In this document: piece by piece, positions 1 through 10,189 of the stretch
Numbering within the stretch: position 1 is the first letter of the stretch
How the letters are laid out: the number at the start of each line of letters is the position of its first letter
Assembly: GCF_018614875.1 (NCBI RefSeq)
Contig: NZ_JAGGNW010000002.1
Span: 124,001 to 188,000, forward strand
Origin: Variovorax paradoxus
Lineage (GTDB): Bacteria; Pseudomonadota; Gammaproteobacteria; Burkholderiales; Burkholderiaceae_C
Direction of reading: 5' to 3'
Length of the DNA: 64,000 nt
Made by a program: the position numbers and the translations under genes
Notes under the pieces: generated by a model
The model's input: the letters and a program-made list of their open reading frames with translations, nothing else
Databases searched by the model: none
What the model was told of the DNA's origin: nothing

Positions 1-2
1 TC

Positions 3-872
3 CTGCTTGCCGCCTCCGCCTTGCCATTGGCCAGCGCCTGTACCGCCTGGTCCGCCAAGGGGTCGCAGGCCACCACGTTTTCGAGCGCCGAAGCGCAGCT
101 CGCGGCCCTCGAAAGGTCCGTGGGCGGGCGGCTCGGCGTGGTCGCCTTCGACACCGCCACGGGCGCGCGGGTGCAGCACCGCGCGACCGAGCGCTTCCCC
201 ATGTGCAGCACCTTCAAGATGATGGCCGCCGCCGCCATCCTCGAGCGCAGCACCCGCGAACCCGGCCTGCTGGAGCGGCGCGTGAGCTACGGGAGGAGCG
301 ACATTCTTTCCAACTCGCCCATCACCGAAAAGCACCTGGGGCAGGGCATGACGGTTTCCGCGCTGTGCGCCGCCACCGTGCAGTACAGCGACAACGCCGC
401 GGCCAACCTGCTGGTGAAGATTCTCGGCGGCCCGTCCGCGGTGACCGCATTCGCGCGCTCTATCGGCGACCAGACCTTCAGGCTCGACCGCTGGGAGACC
501 GAGCTCAACAGCGCCATTCCGGGCGATCCGCGCGACACCACGTCGCCCGAGGCCATGGCCGCGAGCCTGCAACGTCTGGTGCTGGGCGATGGGCTCGGCG
601 CGGCGCAGCGCAGCCAGCTCGAGGCCTGGCTGCTGGGCAACACCACCGGCGCCACGCGCATCCGCGCCGGCGTGCCGGCCGACTGGAAGGTGGGCGACAA
701 GACCGGTGCCGGTTCCTACGGCACCGTGAACGACATCGCCGTGCTGTGGCCGCCGGCCGGCGCCCCTCTGGTGATGGCGGTCTACCTGACCTTCCCCAAG
801 CCGGATGCGCCGGGCCGCAACGACGTCATCGCGTCGGCGGCGCGCATCGCGGTGGGCGCGCTGCGGGGCTGA
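3..872 (+). CDS. Class A serine beta-lactamase, 5' end outside window
   Basis: Periplasmic enzyme that opens the beta-lactam ring through an acylated serine. The class A motifs are in order: STFK with the catalytic Ser near residue 67, SDN near 125, ETELN (the Glu166 region) near 160, and KTG near 230. The reading frame is already open at the left edge and encodes a hydrophobic [12 protein letters not shown] stretch, which is the core and cleavage region of a signal peptide, so the true start lies upstream. A TTG at 21 is only an internal codon. It converges on the murA-like gene with 13 bases between the stops. No regulator is visible because upstream DNA is missing. The family is certain; the spectrum cannot be read. 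Confidence 0.93.
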   Translation: MLAASALPLASACTAWSAKGSQATTFSSAEAQLAALERSVGGRLGVVAFDTATGARVQHRATERFPMCSTFKMMAAAAILERSTREPGLLERRVSYGRSDILSNSPITEKHLGQGMTVSALCAATVQYSDNAAANLLVKILGGPSAVTAFARSIGDQTFRLDRWETELNSAIPGDPRDTTSPEAMAASLQRLVLGDGLGAAQRSQLEAWLLGNTTGATRIRAGVPADWKVGDKTGAGSYGTVNDIAVLWPPAGAPLVMAVYLTFPKPDAPGRNDVIASAARIAVGALRG

Positions 873-885
873 ACGAGCCCCGCGC

Positions 886-2187
886 TCACGCCTCGCTCGT
901 CCATTCCACCTGCGCGCCCAGGCTGCGCAGGTTCTCGGCGAAGCGCGGGTGGGCGCGGCGGATCGGCATCGCGTTGCGGATTTCGGAGCGGCCTTCGATG
1001 CTGGCCGCGACCATGAAGAGCGCGATTGCCACGCGGATGATGTAGGGGCTCTCGACCACGGCCGGCGTCAGCGGGCTGCCGCCGAAGGTGATGAGCCGGT
1101 GCGGGTCGGACGAGAACACATGGGCGCCGAATTTCGACAGCTCGCCGGTCCATCCCAGCGCCCCGTCGTAGACCTTGTTCCAGAACATTGCATTGCCCTG
1201 GGCACGCACGCCCAGTGCAATGAAGATGGGAAGCAGATCGACCGGAAAGTAGGGCCACGGGGCGGCCTCCACCTTGGTGAGCACGTTGCTGGTGAAAGGC
1301 GTCTGCACTTTGAGCGGGCCGGCGCTGCTGGCGCGCGACCAGCCGTCCTGGTGCGTGACCGTGACGCCGAACTTGGTGAAGGTGCGGTCGATCAGCGGAA
1401 AGTTCTCGGGCGCGCTGTTGCGCACGACCACGTCGCCGCCCGTGATGGCACCCAGCGCCAGGAAGGTGGTGATCTCGTGGAAGTCCTCGTCGAAGTGGAA
1501 CTCCCCGCCGCCCAGGGCGCTGCCGCCGTGCACCGTGAGCCGCGAGGTGCCGATGCCCTCGATGCGCACGCCGAGCATCGTCATGAAGCGGCAGAACTCC
1601 TGCACGTGCGGCTCGGACGCGGCATTGGTGAGCGTGGAGGTGCCCTTGGCCGCCGCCGCGCACAGCACGAAGTTTTCGGTGGTCGTGACGGAGGCGTAGT
1701 CGAGCCAATGCTGCGCGGGCGTCAGCGGCCCGGCGCAGCGCACGAGCAGCGAGCCGCTGGCACGCTCCACCTGGCCGCCGAAGCGCTGGAACACATCGAC
1801 GTGCGGATCGATCTCGCGCACGCCCAGCGTGCAGCCCTTGACGTTGTCTTCCAGCCGCGCGATGCCGAAGCGCGCGAGCAGCGGCGGCACCAGCATGATC
1901 GACGAGCGCATCTCCTCGGGCAGCCGGTCGCGCGCGGCATCGAAGACCGTGTCGCGATGGTGCAGCTCCAGCGTGCCGGTGGCGTGGTCCATGCGGGCCT
2001 CGCTGCCCAGGCTGCGGAAGATGTCGAGGATCTTGCGCACGTCGGTGATGTCGGGCACGCCGTGCAGGCAGAGCGGCTCGCGCGTGAGCAGCGTGGCGCA
2101 CAGCACGGGCAGCACGGCATTCTTGTTGGCGGAAGGAGTGATGCGGCCACGAAGCGGCGTACCGCCGTGCACGATGAGACTGGACAT
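886..2187 (-). CDS. murA: UDP-N-acetylglucosamine 1-carboxyvinyltransferase (MurA family paralogue)
   Basis: MurA transfers enolpyruvate from PEP to UDP-GlcNAc, the first committed step of peptidoglycan precursor synthesis in the cytosol. The 433-residue length is normal. Visible active-site elements are the N-terminal ANKNA (Lys22/Asn23 equivalent), the loop KGCTLGVREID with the catalytic Cys (Cys115 equivalent) and following Arg, FPVD (Asp305 equivalent) and the Arg in IIRVAIAL (Arg397 equivalent). The sequence diverges from housekeeping MurA, for example SANKNA where GAKNA is usual, and no other cell-wall genes follow, so this is probably a second copy. The ATG at 2187 leaves 33 bases to the HTH gene behind it, with which it may be co-transcribed. 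Confidence 0.88.
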   Translation of the reverse strand: MSSLIVHGGTPLRGRITPSANKNAVLPVLCATLLTREPLCLHGVPDITDVRKILDIFRSLGSEARMDHATGTLELHHRDTVFDAARDRLPEEMRSSIMLVPPLLARFGIARLEDNVKGCTLGVREIDPHVDVFQRFGGQVERASGSLLVRCAGPLTPAQHWLDYASVTTTENFVLCAAAAKGTSTLTNAASEPHVQEFCRFMTMLGVRIEGIGTSRLTVHGGSALGGGEFHFDEDFHEITTFLALGAITGGDVVVRNSAPENFPLIDRTFTKFGVTVTHQDGWSRASSAGPLKVQTPFTSNVLTKVEAAPWPYFPVDLLPIFIALGVRAQGNAMFWNKVYDGALGWTGELSKFGAHVFSSDPHRLITFGGSPLTPAVVESPYIIRVAIALFMVAASIEGRSEIRNAMPIRRAHPRFAENLRSLGAQVEWTSEA

Positions 2188-2220
2188 GAAGCGGCGTGGG
2201 GCAGGCGGGGAGGCTCTGGC

Positions 2221-2658
2221 TTATCCGTTCAACTGCTCGGCTACTTCGCGCCGGCCCAGGCCGCGCACGGTCGCCAGGCATTCGAGCTGGGCCTTGCGGG
2301 GCCGGGCCTTGCCTTGCTCCCATTTGTAGATGGTCTGGCCGGTGACGCCCACCAGCTTGCCATAGGCTGCCGCCGAGAGGCCGAGCTTGCCGCGGTGCGA
2401 GGCCAGGCGGGTGGCGCTGAATCGCCGCGATGGCCCCGCCTCGGCGTCTTCGCCGGCATCGTCTGCGGACGAGGCGCGCGCCGGGGTTTTGGTGGCGCGC
2501 CGCAGTTCCTTCTCCAGTTTTTCGACCTGCCGGCGCAATGCGGCGATCGAGGCACGGTGCAGCATGGAGGCTTTTCTGAGCGTTTCGATCTCCGCGCGAA
2601 CTTCCTTACGGGCGACACGGGAAATCTCGGATTTAAGGATGGAGGCGATATTTGGCAT
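2221..2658 (-). CDS. Coiled-coil plus XRE-type HTH regulator
   Basis: Predicted DNA-binding protein of 145 residues. The N-terminal half is strongly charged and heptad-like (arginine, lysine, glutamate and leucine rich), consistent with a coiled coil. The C-terminal half has a Cro/C1-type helix-turn-helix around LSAAAYGKLVGVTGQTIYKWEQGKARP. It lies directly upstream of the murA-like gene in the same orientation and may regulate or travel with it. The start is uncertain: ATG at 2658 was chosen, but an in-frame GTG at 2673 would add five residues, and neither has a clear ribosome site. No target can be assigned. Confidence 0.75.
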   Translation of the reverse strand: MPNIASILKSEISRVARKEVRAEIETLRKASMLHRASIAALRRQVEKLEKELRRATKTPARASSADDAGEDAEAGPSRRFSATRLASHRGKLGLSAAAYGKLVGVTGQTIYKWEQGKARPRKAQLECLATVRGLGRREVAEQLNG

Positions 2659-2758
2659 GGGCGCATTTTGCACATCTCACGAAGTGATACCCGGCCGAGC
2701 GCGGTAAAAGGCGCTTACAGCAACGAATTTTTTTGTCCCTGCGCGGGCGGTTTGTTCG

Positions 2759-3379
2759 TCAAAGCACGAACCAGCCCACGGCCACGTAATGGCTGGCGGT
2801 GCCCGCGAGCACGAACAGGTGCCAGGTGCCGTGCGCATGCCGGAAGCCCCGCCGATTGCGATAGAACACCGTGCCCGCGGTGTAGAGCACGCCGCCGGCC
2901 AGGAGCCAGGCAAGCCCGCCCCGTTCGAGCCGCGCGGCCAGCGGCACCGCGGCCAGCACGCCGAGCCAGCCCATGCCGATGTAGAGCGCCAGCGGAGGCT
3001 TCGAGGCCGCATTGCCTGCCTGGAGCAGTTCGCGCCCGATGCCGAAGAGGGCAGCGCCCCACACGGCGGCCATCAGCAGCCAGCCCCAGAGCCCGTGCAG
3101 CGTGACCAGCGCGAACGGCGTGTAGGTGCCCGCGATCAGCAGGTAGATGGCGCAGTGGTCCACGCGCTCCCAGAAGCGCTTGAGGCGCCCGCGCGTGCTG
3201 TGATACAGCGTGGACGCCGCATACAGCACCACCGCTGAGAGCGAGAACACCAGCGCGCCGGCAATCCGTGCGGGATCGCCGGTGGGCACGGTCTTGGCGA
3301 GCAGCAGCGCGGTGGCCGTGAGTGCGAGCACCAGGCCCAGCAGATGGCTGTATCCATTGAGCCGTTCGCCGGGGTACAT
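2759..3379 (-). CDS. Hemolysin III / PAQR-family membrane protein
   Basis: Integral inner-membrane protein of 206 residues with seven predicted hydrophobic segments. It has the family signatures SxxYHS (STLYHSTRGRLKRFWERVDH) near residue 62 and AGTYTPF near 85, plus a C-terminal GTWHLFVLAGTASHY block. These Ser/His/Asp positions resemble the metal site of PAQR and hemolysin-III proteins. The cytolytic name comes from a Bacillus homologue, and the role in proteobacteria is unclear. The frame stays open far upstream, but MYPGERLNGYSHLLG matches the usual family start, so ATG at 3379 was chosen. Confidence 0.88.
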   Translation of the reverse strand: MYPGERLNGYSHLLGLVLALTATALLLAKTVPTGDPARIAGALVFSLSAVVLYAASTLYHSTRGRLKRFWERVDHCAIYLLIAGTYTPFALVTLHGLWGWLLMAAVWGAALFGIGRELLQAGNAASKPPLALYIGMGWLGVLAAVPLAARLERGGLAWLLAGGVLYTAGTVFYRNRRGFRHAHGTWHLFVLAGTASHYVAVGWFVL

Positions 3380-3491
3380 CGCGTGGAGTGGTGCAGTCTG
3401 GGTGGAATGGAGGCAAGGGCCGGCGGATGCTAGGCGGGCCTCGTGACTGCGCGGTGACTGCGGCCTGGTGGCCGCGGAGCTTTCGGCCGGT

Positions 3492-3851
3492 CTATCTTTC
3501 CTTGCCGAACGAGTTGACGTGCACTTCGACGATGTCCACGAACTCCGGCAGTTCGAGCAGGAACTCCGGGTCGCGTGCCAGCGGCGCCACGCGCAACGGA
3601 TCGCCGCGCTGCGCGTGCATCGCATGCATGTGCTCGATCGATTGCCAATAGGAGACGGTCCTGAATTCGGCGGTGTCGCCGTTCAGCTTGCGAAAGTACT
3701 GCACGCCCAGGCATTCGGGCTTCTTGGCGATCTCCTGGATGCCGTGCTCGAAGCTGTAGCGCAGGTATTCGTCGGCCCGCGCAATGGGCGTGCGGCCTTG
3801 CCACACGCGTCCGATCAAGGGGGTGGCGAGCAGTTTGCATTCGACGGCCAT
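3492..3851 (-). CDS. Small ABM-like (dimeric alpha/beta barrel) protein
   Basis: Predicted cytosolic protein of 119 residues. The pattern of ARADEYLRYSFEHGIQEIAKKPECLG followed by FRTVSYWQSIEHMHAM is typical of antibiotic-biosynthesis-monooxygenase or stress-responsive barrel proteins, where the WxSxE/H stretch lines the cavity. The ATG at 3851 is preceded by a good GGAG at a normal distance. It stands alone between the hemolysin-III gene and the GTPase pair, so context gives no substrate. Heme-degrading, quinol-oxidising and structural roles are all possible. Confidence 0.68.
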   Translation of the reverse strand: MAVECKLLATPLIGRVWQGRTPIARADEYLRYSFEHGIQEIAKKPECLGVQYFRKLNGDTAEFRTVSYWQSIEHMHAMHAQRGDPLRVAPLARDPEFLLELPEFVDIVEVHVNSFGKER

Positions 3852-3996
3852 GGGTGCTCCTTTTTCGATGAAGACAAAAAAGACGAACGGCACCCCGTGT
3901 GCCGCCGATGTCTTCGAAAAAAGAGTGGAGCGCGCGGCCGCGCCGGCGCGTAGGAATCCGTCGCCTCCGCCTGCAAGCGAAGGCTGGAGCGGCCGT

Positions 3997-5409
3997 TCAG
4001 GGCTCGAAGGCAGCGTGCAGCGTGCGCGCGACATCGGCCGCGAGCGCATCGCGCTGCGGCGCGGGGCGCCAGAAGCCGCGCGTGGCCAGGCCCGCCGATT
4101 CCCATTCGGGATGGCTGCGCGCTGGCCGCGCCGCGCGCACGGCGGCTGCCGTGGCGCGCGTCGGGGCGTCCTGGGTCGCACTGGTTTCGGCCGCGATGCG
4201 GCCGGTGGCCGCATGCCCGCGCTGCTCCAGTGCCCGCGTGAGCTTCAGCTGCCATGCCACCAGCGCAAACAGCACGCCGTCCTCGACCGTGAGCTCGTGC
4301 ACGTTGCGCAGCCGGTTCGCCAGCTTGCGCCCGAAGGGCCCCCAGCCTTGCGAGACGGCGCCGCCGATGGCGCCGCCCACCGCGGCGCCCGTACCCAGCG
4401 AAATGCCGGCCACGGCCAGGTCCGCCACCACACCCACGGCAGCGCCGATGACGGCGCCCTTGCCGAGCCGCAGGCCCGCGTCCTTCATGGCTTCGGGGCT
4501 GAAGAAGTCCAGCGTCCAGCGGCCTTCGATGAGCGGCAGCGGCGCCTCGCCGGCATCGTCCTGGCGGAAACCGTGGAGCGCGAGCAGGTCGTCGGTGCAG
4601 CGCTGCGCCTTGTCGAACACATCCTTCTGCAATGCCGCGACGAATGCCTTCCGTCGCGCCGGGTCGGCAAACTCTTCGGCCGACATGCTGCGGCGGAGTG
4701 CCGCGGCATCGATCAGCAGCCCGGCAATGCGCGTGCAGGCCGCGCGGCGGCGCTCGGCGGCTTCGGCAGTCAATGAATCCACCACGCCGCGCAGCAGCTC
4801 GCGCCGGTCGCGCAGCAAGGTCGAGAGATCGTTGTAAAGCTCGCGCTCGGCCCCCACGAAAGGCGCGGCGGCGTCGAAGCTCACCTGCACGTGCAGGCCG
4901 TAGGCCGAGAGCAGTTGCTTCCAGTCGGGCTCGCGGCTCGCTGCATCGCGCACGAAGTTCAGCACCGGCAGCACCGGCCGGGCGCAGGAGTTGAGCAGTT
5001 CGATCTCGTCGCGGAACTTGGGCAGCACCGGCTCGCGCACGTCGATGACGAGGAAGGCCGCATCGATGTCGAGCATGGTGCGCAGCACCTTGGCCTCCTG
5101 CTCGAACACGCCGTGGGCTTCGGGGCCTTGCAGGAAGCGGCGGATGCGCTCGGGCGGCGTGGCCTGCGGGTCGAGGCCGGCCAGGTGTTCGCGCAGCGCC
5201 ACCGCATCCTCGAGGCCCGGCGTGTCGAAGAAGCGCACGGCGGCCTGGCCGTTCACTTCGAGATCGACCGACTCCACGTGGCGCGTGGTGCCGGGGCGCT
5301 GCGACACCTCGCCGAAGCTGGCGCGCCGCGTCAGCGTGCGCAGCAGCGAGGTCTTGCCCGCGTTGGTGTGACCGACCACGGCGATGCGGATGGCTTGCTG
5401 CTGCGTCAT
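3997..5409 (-). CDS. DUF3482-type P-loop GTPase
   Basis: Predicted membrane-associated GTPase of 470 residues. The N-terminal G domain has G1 GHTNAGKTS near residue 13, a GTTRHVES switch region and G3 DTPG near 62. The G4 motif is altered (LNFVRD instead of NKxD), which is usual for this family. A glycine-rich hydrophobic segment around residues 325-365 (GKGAVIGAAVGVVADLAVAG) probably inserts in or crosses the membrane. The start codon overlaps the stop of the upstream DUF2868 gene by four bases (ATGA), so the two are translationally coupled. The pair is widely conserved in betaproteobacteria, and its biological role is not established. Confidence 0.86.
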   Translation of the reverse strand: MTQQQAIRIAVVGHTNAGKTSLLRTLTRRASFGEVSQRPGTTRHVESVDLEVNGQAAVRFFDTPGLEDAVALREHLAGLDPQATPPERIRRFLQGPEAHGVFEQEAKVLRTMLDIDAAFLVIDVREPVLPKFRDEIELLNSCARPVLPVLNFVRDAASREPDWKQLLSAYGLHVQVSFDAAAPFVGAERELYNDLSTLLRDRRELLRGVVDSLTAEAAERRRAACTRIAGLLIDAAALRRSMSAEEFADPARRKAFVAALQKDVFDKAQRCTDDLLALHGFRQDDAGEAPLPLIEGRWTLDFFSPEAMKDAGLRLGKGAVIGAAVGVVADLAVAGISLGTGAAVGGAIGGAVSQGWGPFGRKLANRLRNVHELTVEDGVLFALVAWQLKLTRALEQRGHAATGRIAAETSATQDAPTRATAAAVRAARPARSHPEWESAGLATRGFWRPAPQRDALAADVARTLHAAFEP

Positions 5410-6815
5410 GGTGTGGCGCCCAGGCCCTGCAAGGCCTCTTCGAGCCGGGGCGTGGCCGCAACGCGCCGCAGGCCGGTGCCCTGCAGCCAGTCGATCCAGC
5501 GTTGCGATGCGTTCGCGCCGGGCGCGGCCTTGGCGGCCGGGGCCAGCCAGAGCCGGCATTCACCGCAATGGGCCAGCACTTCGCGCAGGAAACGTTCGGT
5601 GCCCCGGTCGGGGCTCGATGCGGCGTGGCACACCAGCAGCACGGCACGCGGACGGGTCTGCGCCAGCTGATCGAGCAGGGCGCGGCGCGCGGGGGCGCTG
5701 CCGTCGATGCGCTGCACCTGCGTGGTCGCGCTGGCGGGCAAGCCCTCGGGCGGCCATGCCGTATCCGAAGGCAGCTCGAAGCCGATGACGAAAAGGGCAT
5801 CTCGCAGTTCCGAAGGCGCGAGGCCCGCAGGCGTCGAGCCCTGCGCGCGCCCCGGATCGGCATCGACGATCGCAGGCGGCGCGAGCGCGGCGAAGCGCGC
5901 CATCAGCTTGCGGTAGTACGGCTCGCTCCAGTCGGGCCGCAGCGCTGCGCGGCGGCGCCGCCACACCGCCGCGCTCAGCAACACCAGCGCCAGGCGCGGC
6001 AGCAGCCCGTACACCACGATGCAGCCCGTCAGCCACAGCGCCCAGCTGCGCTGGCCCGCGGCGCCGGGAGAAGCGGAAAGCACGGTCGCGGCATCGGGCA
6101 CCGGAAAGCCGATCTGCGCCGGCGCCCAGCCCAGCATCTGCACGGCGCGCACGAAGAAGGCCGGGTCGAGGATCGTCGTCTCCCAGCTCAGCGTGTAGCT
6201 GCGGAATGCCAGCGCGAACAGCAGCGCGGCCAGCACGACGGCGAACGAGAGCGACCAGATGCCGTGGCTCACCAGCCCCAGGGCCCACGGCAGCAGCCTG
6301 GCGCGCGCCAGCAGCCCGGTGGCAGAGCGCACCAGCACCGGCGCCTGGCCACGCTTGCCGCCCGCCACGCGCGCGGTGAGCGAGAGCCAGATCCAGCCCA
6401 GCGAGCTTGTATTGAACGCGCCGAGCGGCAGCCACAACCCGGCCAGCCAGAGCAGCAGCGTGAGCGCATGCAGGCCGAGCAGGCTCGCCAGCGCCACGAT
6501 CACATTGATGTGCCGTTCGCCGCTGCCGACCACGTTGCCCGCCAGGCCCAGGCCGGCAATGACGATGAGCGCGACCAGTCCGAGCAGCACCCATGGCGCC
6601 CATTGGCGGGCGCGTGCCAGTTCAGCTTGCAGCCCGATGCGCTCACCGAGCTGCAGCGCGCGTGCGGTGATCAGTGCCGGTCCGTCGGAGGTGCGGGAGA
6701 GGGCGGCGCGCAGGACCTCTGCATCGTCGAGCGGACCTTTCTCTTCGGTCCATCGGATCGCCTCGGTGACGACCGCGTCCGGAAATGCAGATTCGCGCAA
6801 CGCGGTGTTGGTCAA
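5406..6815 (-). CDS. DUF2868 membrane protein, partner of the GTPase
   Basis: Predicted inner-membrane protein of about 469 residues. Hydrophobic helices occur around residues 75-95, 105-130, 170-200 and 260-290, between a charged N-terminal segment and a soluble C-terminal domain containing RAVLLVCHAASSPDRGTE. It overlaps the DUF3482 GTPase by four bases. TTG at 6815 was chosen because AAGGGA lies five bases upstream. An earlier in-frame TTG at 6845 would add ten residues. Function is unknown. The fixed pairing with the GTPase suggests one membrane complex. Confidence 0.82.
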   Translation of the reverse strand: MTNTALRESAFPDAVVTEAIRWTEEKGPLDDAEVLRAALSRTSDGPALITARALQLGERIGLQAELARARQWAPWVLLGLVALIVIAGLGLAGNVVGSGERHINVIVALASLLGLHALTLLLWLAGLWLPLGAFNTSSLGWIWLSLTARVAGGKRGQAPVLVRSATGLLARARLLPWALGLVSHGIWSLSFAVVLAALLFALAFRSYTLSWETTILDPAFFVRAVQMLGWAPAQIGFPVPDAATVLSASPGAAGQRSWALWLTGCIVVYGLLPRLALVLLSAAVWRRRRAALRPDWSEPYYRKLMARFAALAPPAIVDADPGRAQGSTPAGLAPSELRDALFVIGFELPSDTAWPPEGLPASATTQVQRIDGSAPARRALLDQLAQTRPRAVLLVCHAASSPDRGTERFLREVLAHCGECRLWLAPAAKAAPGANASQRWIDWLQGTGLRRVAATPRLEEALQGLGATP

Positions 6816-6897
6816 CAGGGTCCCTTCGCAAGTGAAGCCCCGCAAGTGCCGGGGCGCGCGAATTATGCCCGGCGCGCTTCAGAAGAGCCCAATGAGA

Positions 6898-6921
6898 ACG
6901 GGGCCGCGCAGACGGCCCCGT
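6898..6921 (-). terminator. Probable hairpin terminator after the 24-aa peptide gene
   Basis: A perfect 8-bp GC-rich stem (ACGGGGCC / GGCCCCGT) with an 8-base loop lies 39 bases beyond the stop of the small peptide gene on the minus strand. The following minus-strand bases are only weakly T-rich (TCTCATT), so it is a plausible rather than ideal intrinsic terminator. It also separates the peptide gene from the DUF2868 gene. Confidence 0.55.
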
Positions 6922-6959
6922 CCCTGTTCAGCATGCGAGTCGAAAACGCGTGCCCGGTC

Positions 6960-7034
6960 TCAGCGCAGGCCGAAGAACGAAAGCACGGCCACGACCACCA
7001 CGATCAGACCGACGATGTAGATGATGGAATTCAC
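6960..7034 (-). CDS. 24-residue single-pass membrane peptide
   Basis: Very short gene with a GTG start at 7034, a strong GAGGAG ribosome site seven bases upstream, and a TGA stop. The product begins with NSIIYIVG, continues with an almost uninterrupted Ile/Val/Leu helix (LIVVVVAVLSFF) and ends in GLR, so it should span the inner membrane once with a basic C-terminus. A GC-rich hairpin follows it. Very similar tiny hydrophobic proteins are known from proteobacterial annotations without assigned function. Strong initiation signals, a dedicated terminator and a clean membrane helix argue for a real gene. Confidence 0.72.
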   Translation of the reverse strand: MNSIIYIVGLIVVVVAVLSFFGLR

Positions 7035-7165
7035 GCGAGGGCTCCTCGTTGTTGACGACAGCTTCAGCATCGCGCCCGGGGTGTCCGGCTGTTGTCGGCG
7101 GGCAGCGGCCTGCGCTGTAGGACTTGCGAAGACCTCTTCGACCGCATGTGCCGTGCCGGCGCGCC

Positions 7166-7786
7166 TCATGCGGCGGGCTTGCGGCGGGGTTCGGGGCCCA
7201 GCGCCTGCTCGAGCAGCCAGAGCATCGCCGCGCGGACGGCATTCGCGTCGGCGCCGGCATCGATCTCCAGCGCGGCCTTGTCGAATGCGGCCGAGAGCAG
7301 CCGGGCGAGCGCATCGAGCGGTACTCCTGCCTTGCCCACCTTGGCGCTTTCCAGCCCCTGGCGCAGCGAGTTCGCCGAGGTGGCTTCGTCGATGGCCTTG
7401 ATTTCCGCGAGGCCCAGCACGGCCGGGCCTTCGATCAGCAGCAGCCGCGTGCGGCCCGGCACGGTCATGGTGTCCAGGTAGGCCTTGCTGCCCTCGACCA
7501 GTGCCTCGCGCGGCGTGAGCTGCCGGGGCGTGGCCGCCTCGATGCCGGCCGCCACGGCTTCGGCCTCGCGCACCAGCACCTGCCTGAACAGGTCGCGCTT
7601 GTCCGCGAAGTGGTGATACAGCGCGCCGCGCGTGGTGCCGGCGGCAGCGGCAATCTCGGGTGTCGACGTGTCGCCGTAACCCTTGCTGACGAAAAGGCCC
7701 CGCGCCGCCTCGATCAAGGCGAGGCGGGTGGTTTCGGTGCGTTCACGGTTGGTTCTGGACGGGGGAATGGCGGTTGTCTTGGGCAT
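7166..7786 (-). CDS. TetR-family transcriptional regulator
   Basis: Dimeric ligand-responsive repressor of 206 residues. The N-terminal HTH is clear: ALIEAARGLFVSKGYGDTSTPEIAAAAGTTRGALYHHFADKRDLF, roughly residues 24-68. The C-terminal ligand domain is of a generic AcrR type, so the effector cannot be named. It is divergent from the VOC gene, and two matching palindromic sites fill the space between them. It therefore most likely represses itself and the VOC gene. Confidence 0.9.
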   Translation of the reverse strand: MPKTTAIPPSRTNRERTETTRLALIEAARGLFVSKGYGDTSTPEIAAAAGTTRGALYHHFADKRDLFRQVLVREAEAVAAGIEAATPRQLTPREALVEGSKAYLDTMTVPGRTRLLLIEGPAVLGLAEIKAIDEATSANSLRQGLESAKVGKAGVPLDALARLLSAAFDKAALEIDAGADANAVRAAMLWLLEQALGPEPRRKPAA

Positions 7787-7788
7787 TT

Positions 7789-7840
7789 ACATACAGGCTG
7801 TCTGTAGATTAATATGGAAACTTACATTCAGCCTGTATGT
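7789..7840. promoter_or_regulatory. Paired operators between the tetR and VOC genes
   Basis: Two near-identical 17-base sites face each other: ACATACAGGCTGTCTGT at 7789-7805 and ACATTCAGCCTGTATGT at 7824-7840. The second is the reverse complement of the first with two differences. Each site is itself roughly palindromic around GGCTG/CAGCC. The spacing places one next to each gene start, with an AT-rich stretch (GATTAATATGG) between them that could be a -10 region. This is the standard arrangement for a divergent TetR-controlled pair. Confidence 0.75.
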
Positions 7841-7860
7841 TAATTGAAAGGGCCGATGCC

Positions 7861-8289
7861 ATGAAAGTGACGAGCTACTACCCGGTGATCATGACCAACG
7901 ACGTGGCCGCGACGGCCCGCTTCTACCAGTCGCACTTCGGCTTTGTGCCGCTGTTCGCGAGCGAGTGGTATGTGCATCTGCAGCTCGAAGGCGAGCCCTC
8001 GGTCAACCTGGCGGTGCTGGATGGCCGGCACGAGACGATTCCCGCCGCCGCGCGCGGCCAGGTGGCGGGCGGCCTGCTGCTCAATTTCGAGGTGGACGAC
8101 GCCGACGCGGTCCACGAGCGGCTGGCCGCGGCCGGGCTGCCGATTCTTCTGCCGCTGCGCGACGAAGAGTTCGGCCAGCGCCACTTCATCACCAGCGACC
8201 CGAACGGCGTGCTGATCGACATCGTCAAGCCGATCCCGCCGAGCGCGGAGTTCGCCGCGCTGTACGAAGCCGGCGCACTGCCGTCGTAG
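7861..8289 (+). CDS. VOC (glyoxalase/bleomycin-resistance fold) protein
   Basis: Small protein of 142 residues with the two beta-alpha-beta-beta-beta repeats of the vicinal-oxygen-chelate superfamily: [22 protein letters not shown] at the start and [17 protein letters not shown] near the end. Family members act as lyases, dioxygenases or drug-binding proteins, and the motifs do not separate these. ATG at 7861 was chosen because AAAGGG precedes it. The ATG at 7837 lies inside an operator and is unlikely. Probably repressed by the divergent TetR protein. Confidence 0.85.
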   Translation: MKVTSYYPVIMTNDVAATARFYQSHFGFVPLFASEWYVHLQLEGEPSVNLAVLDGRHETIPAAARGQVAGGLLLNFEVDDADAVHERLAAAGLPILLPLRDEEFGQRHFITSDPNGVLIDIVKPIPPSAEFAALYEAGALPS

Positions 8290-8299
8290 GCCTTCTGGC

Positions 8300-10159
<1,860 letters not shown>

Positions 10160-10189
10160 GGCTGCGAGTCTCCAGGAGAAGCCGCGACT

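Noticed and set aside
886..2187. Fosfomycin-insensitive MurA through loss of the loop cysteine
   Set aside because: The Cys in the KGCTLG loop is retained.
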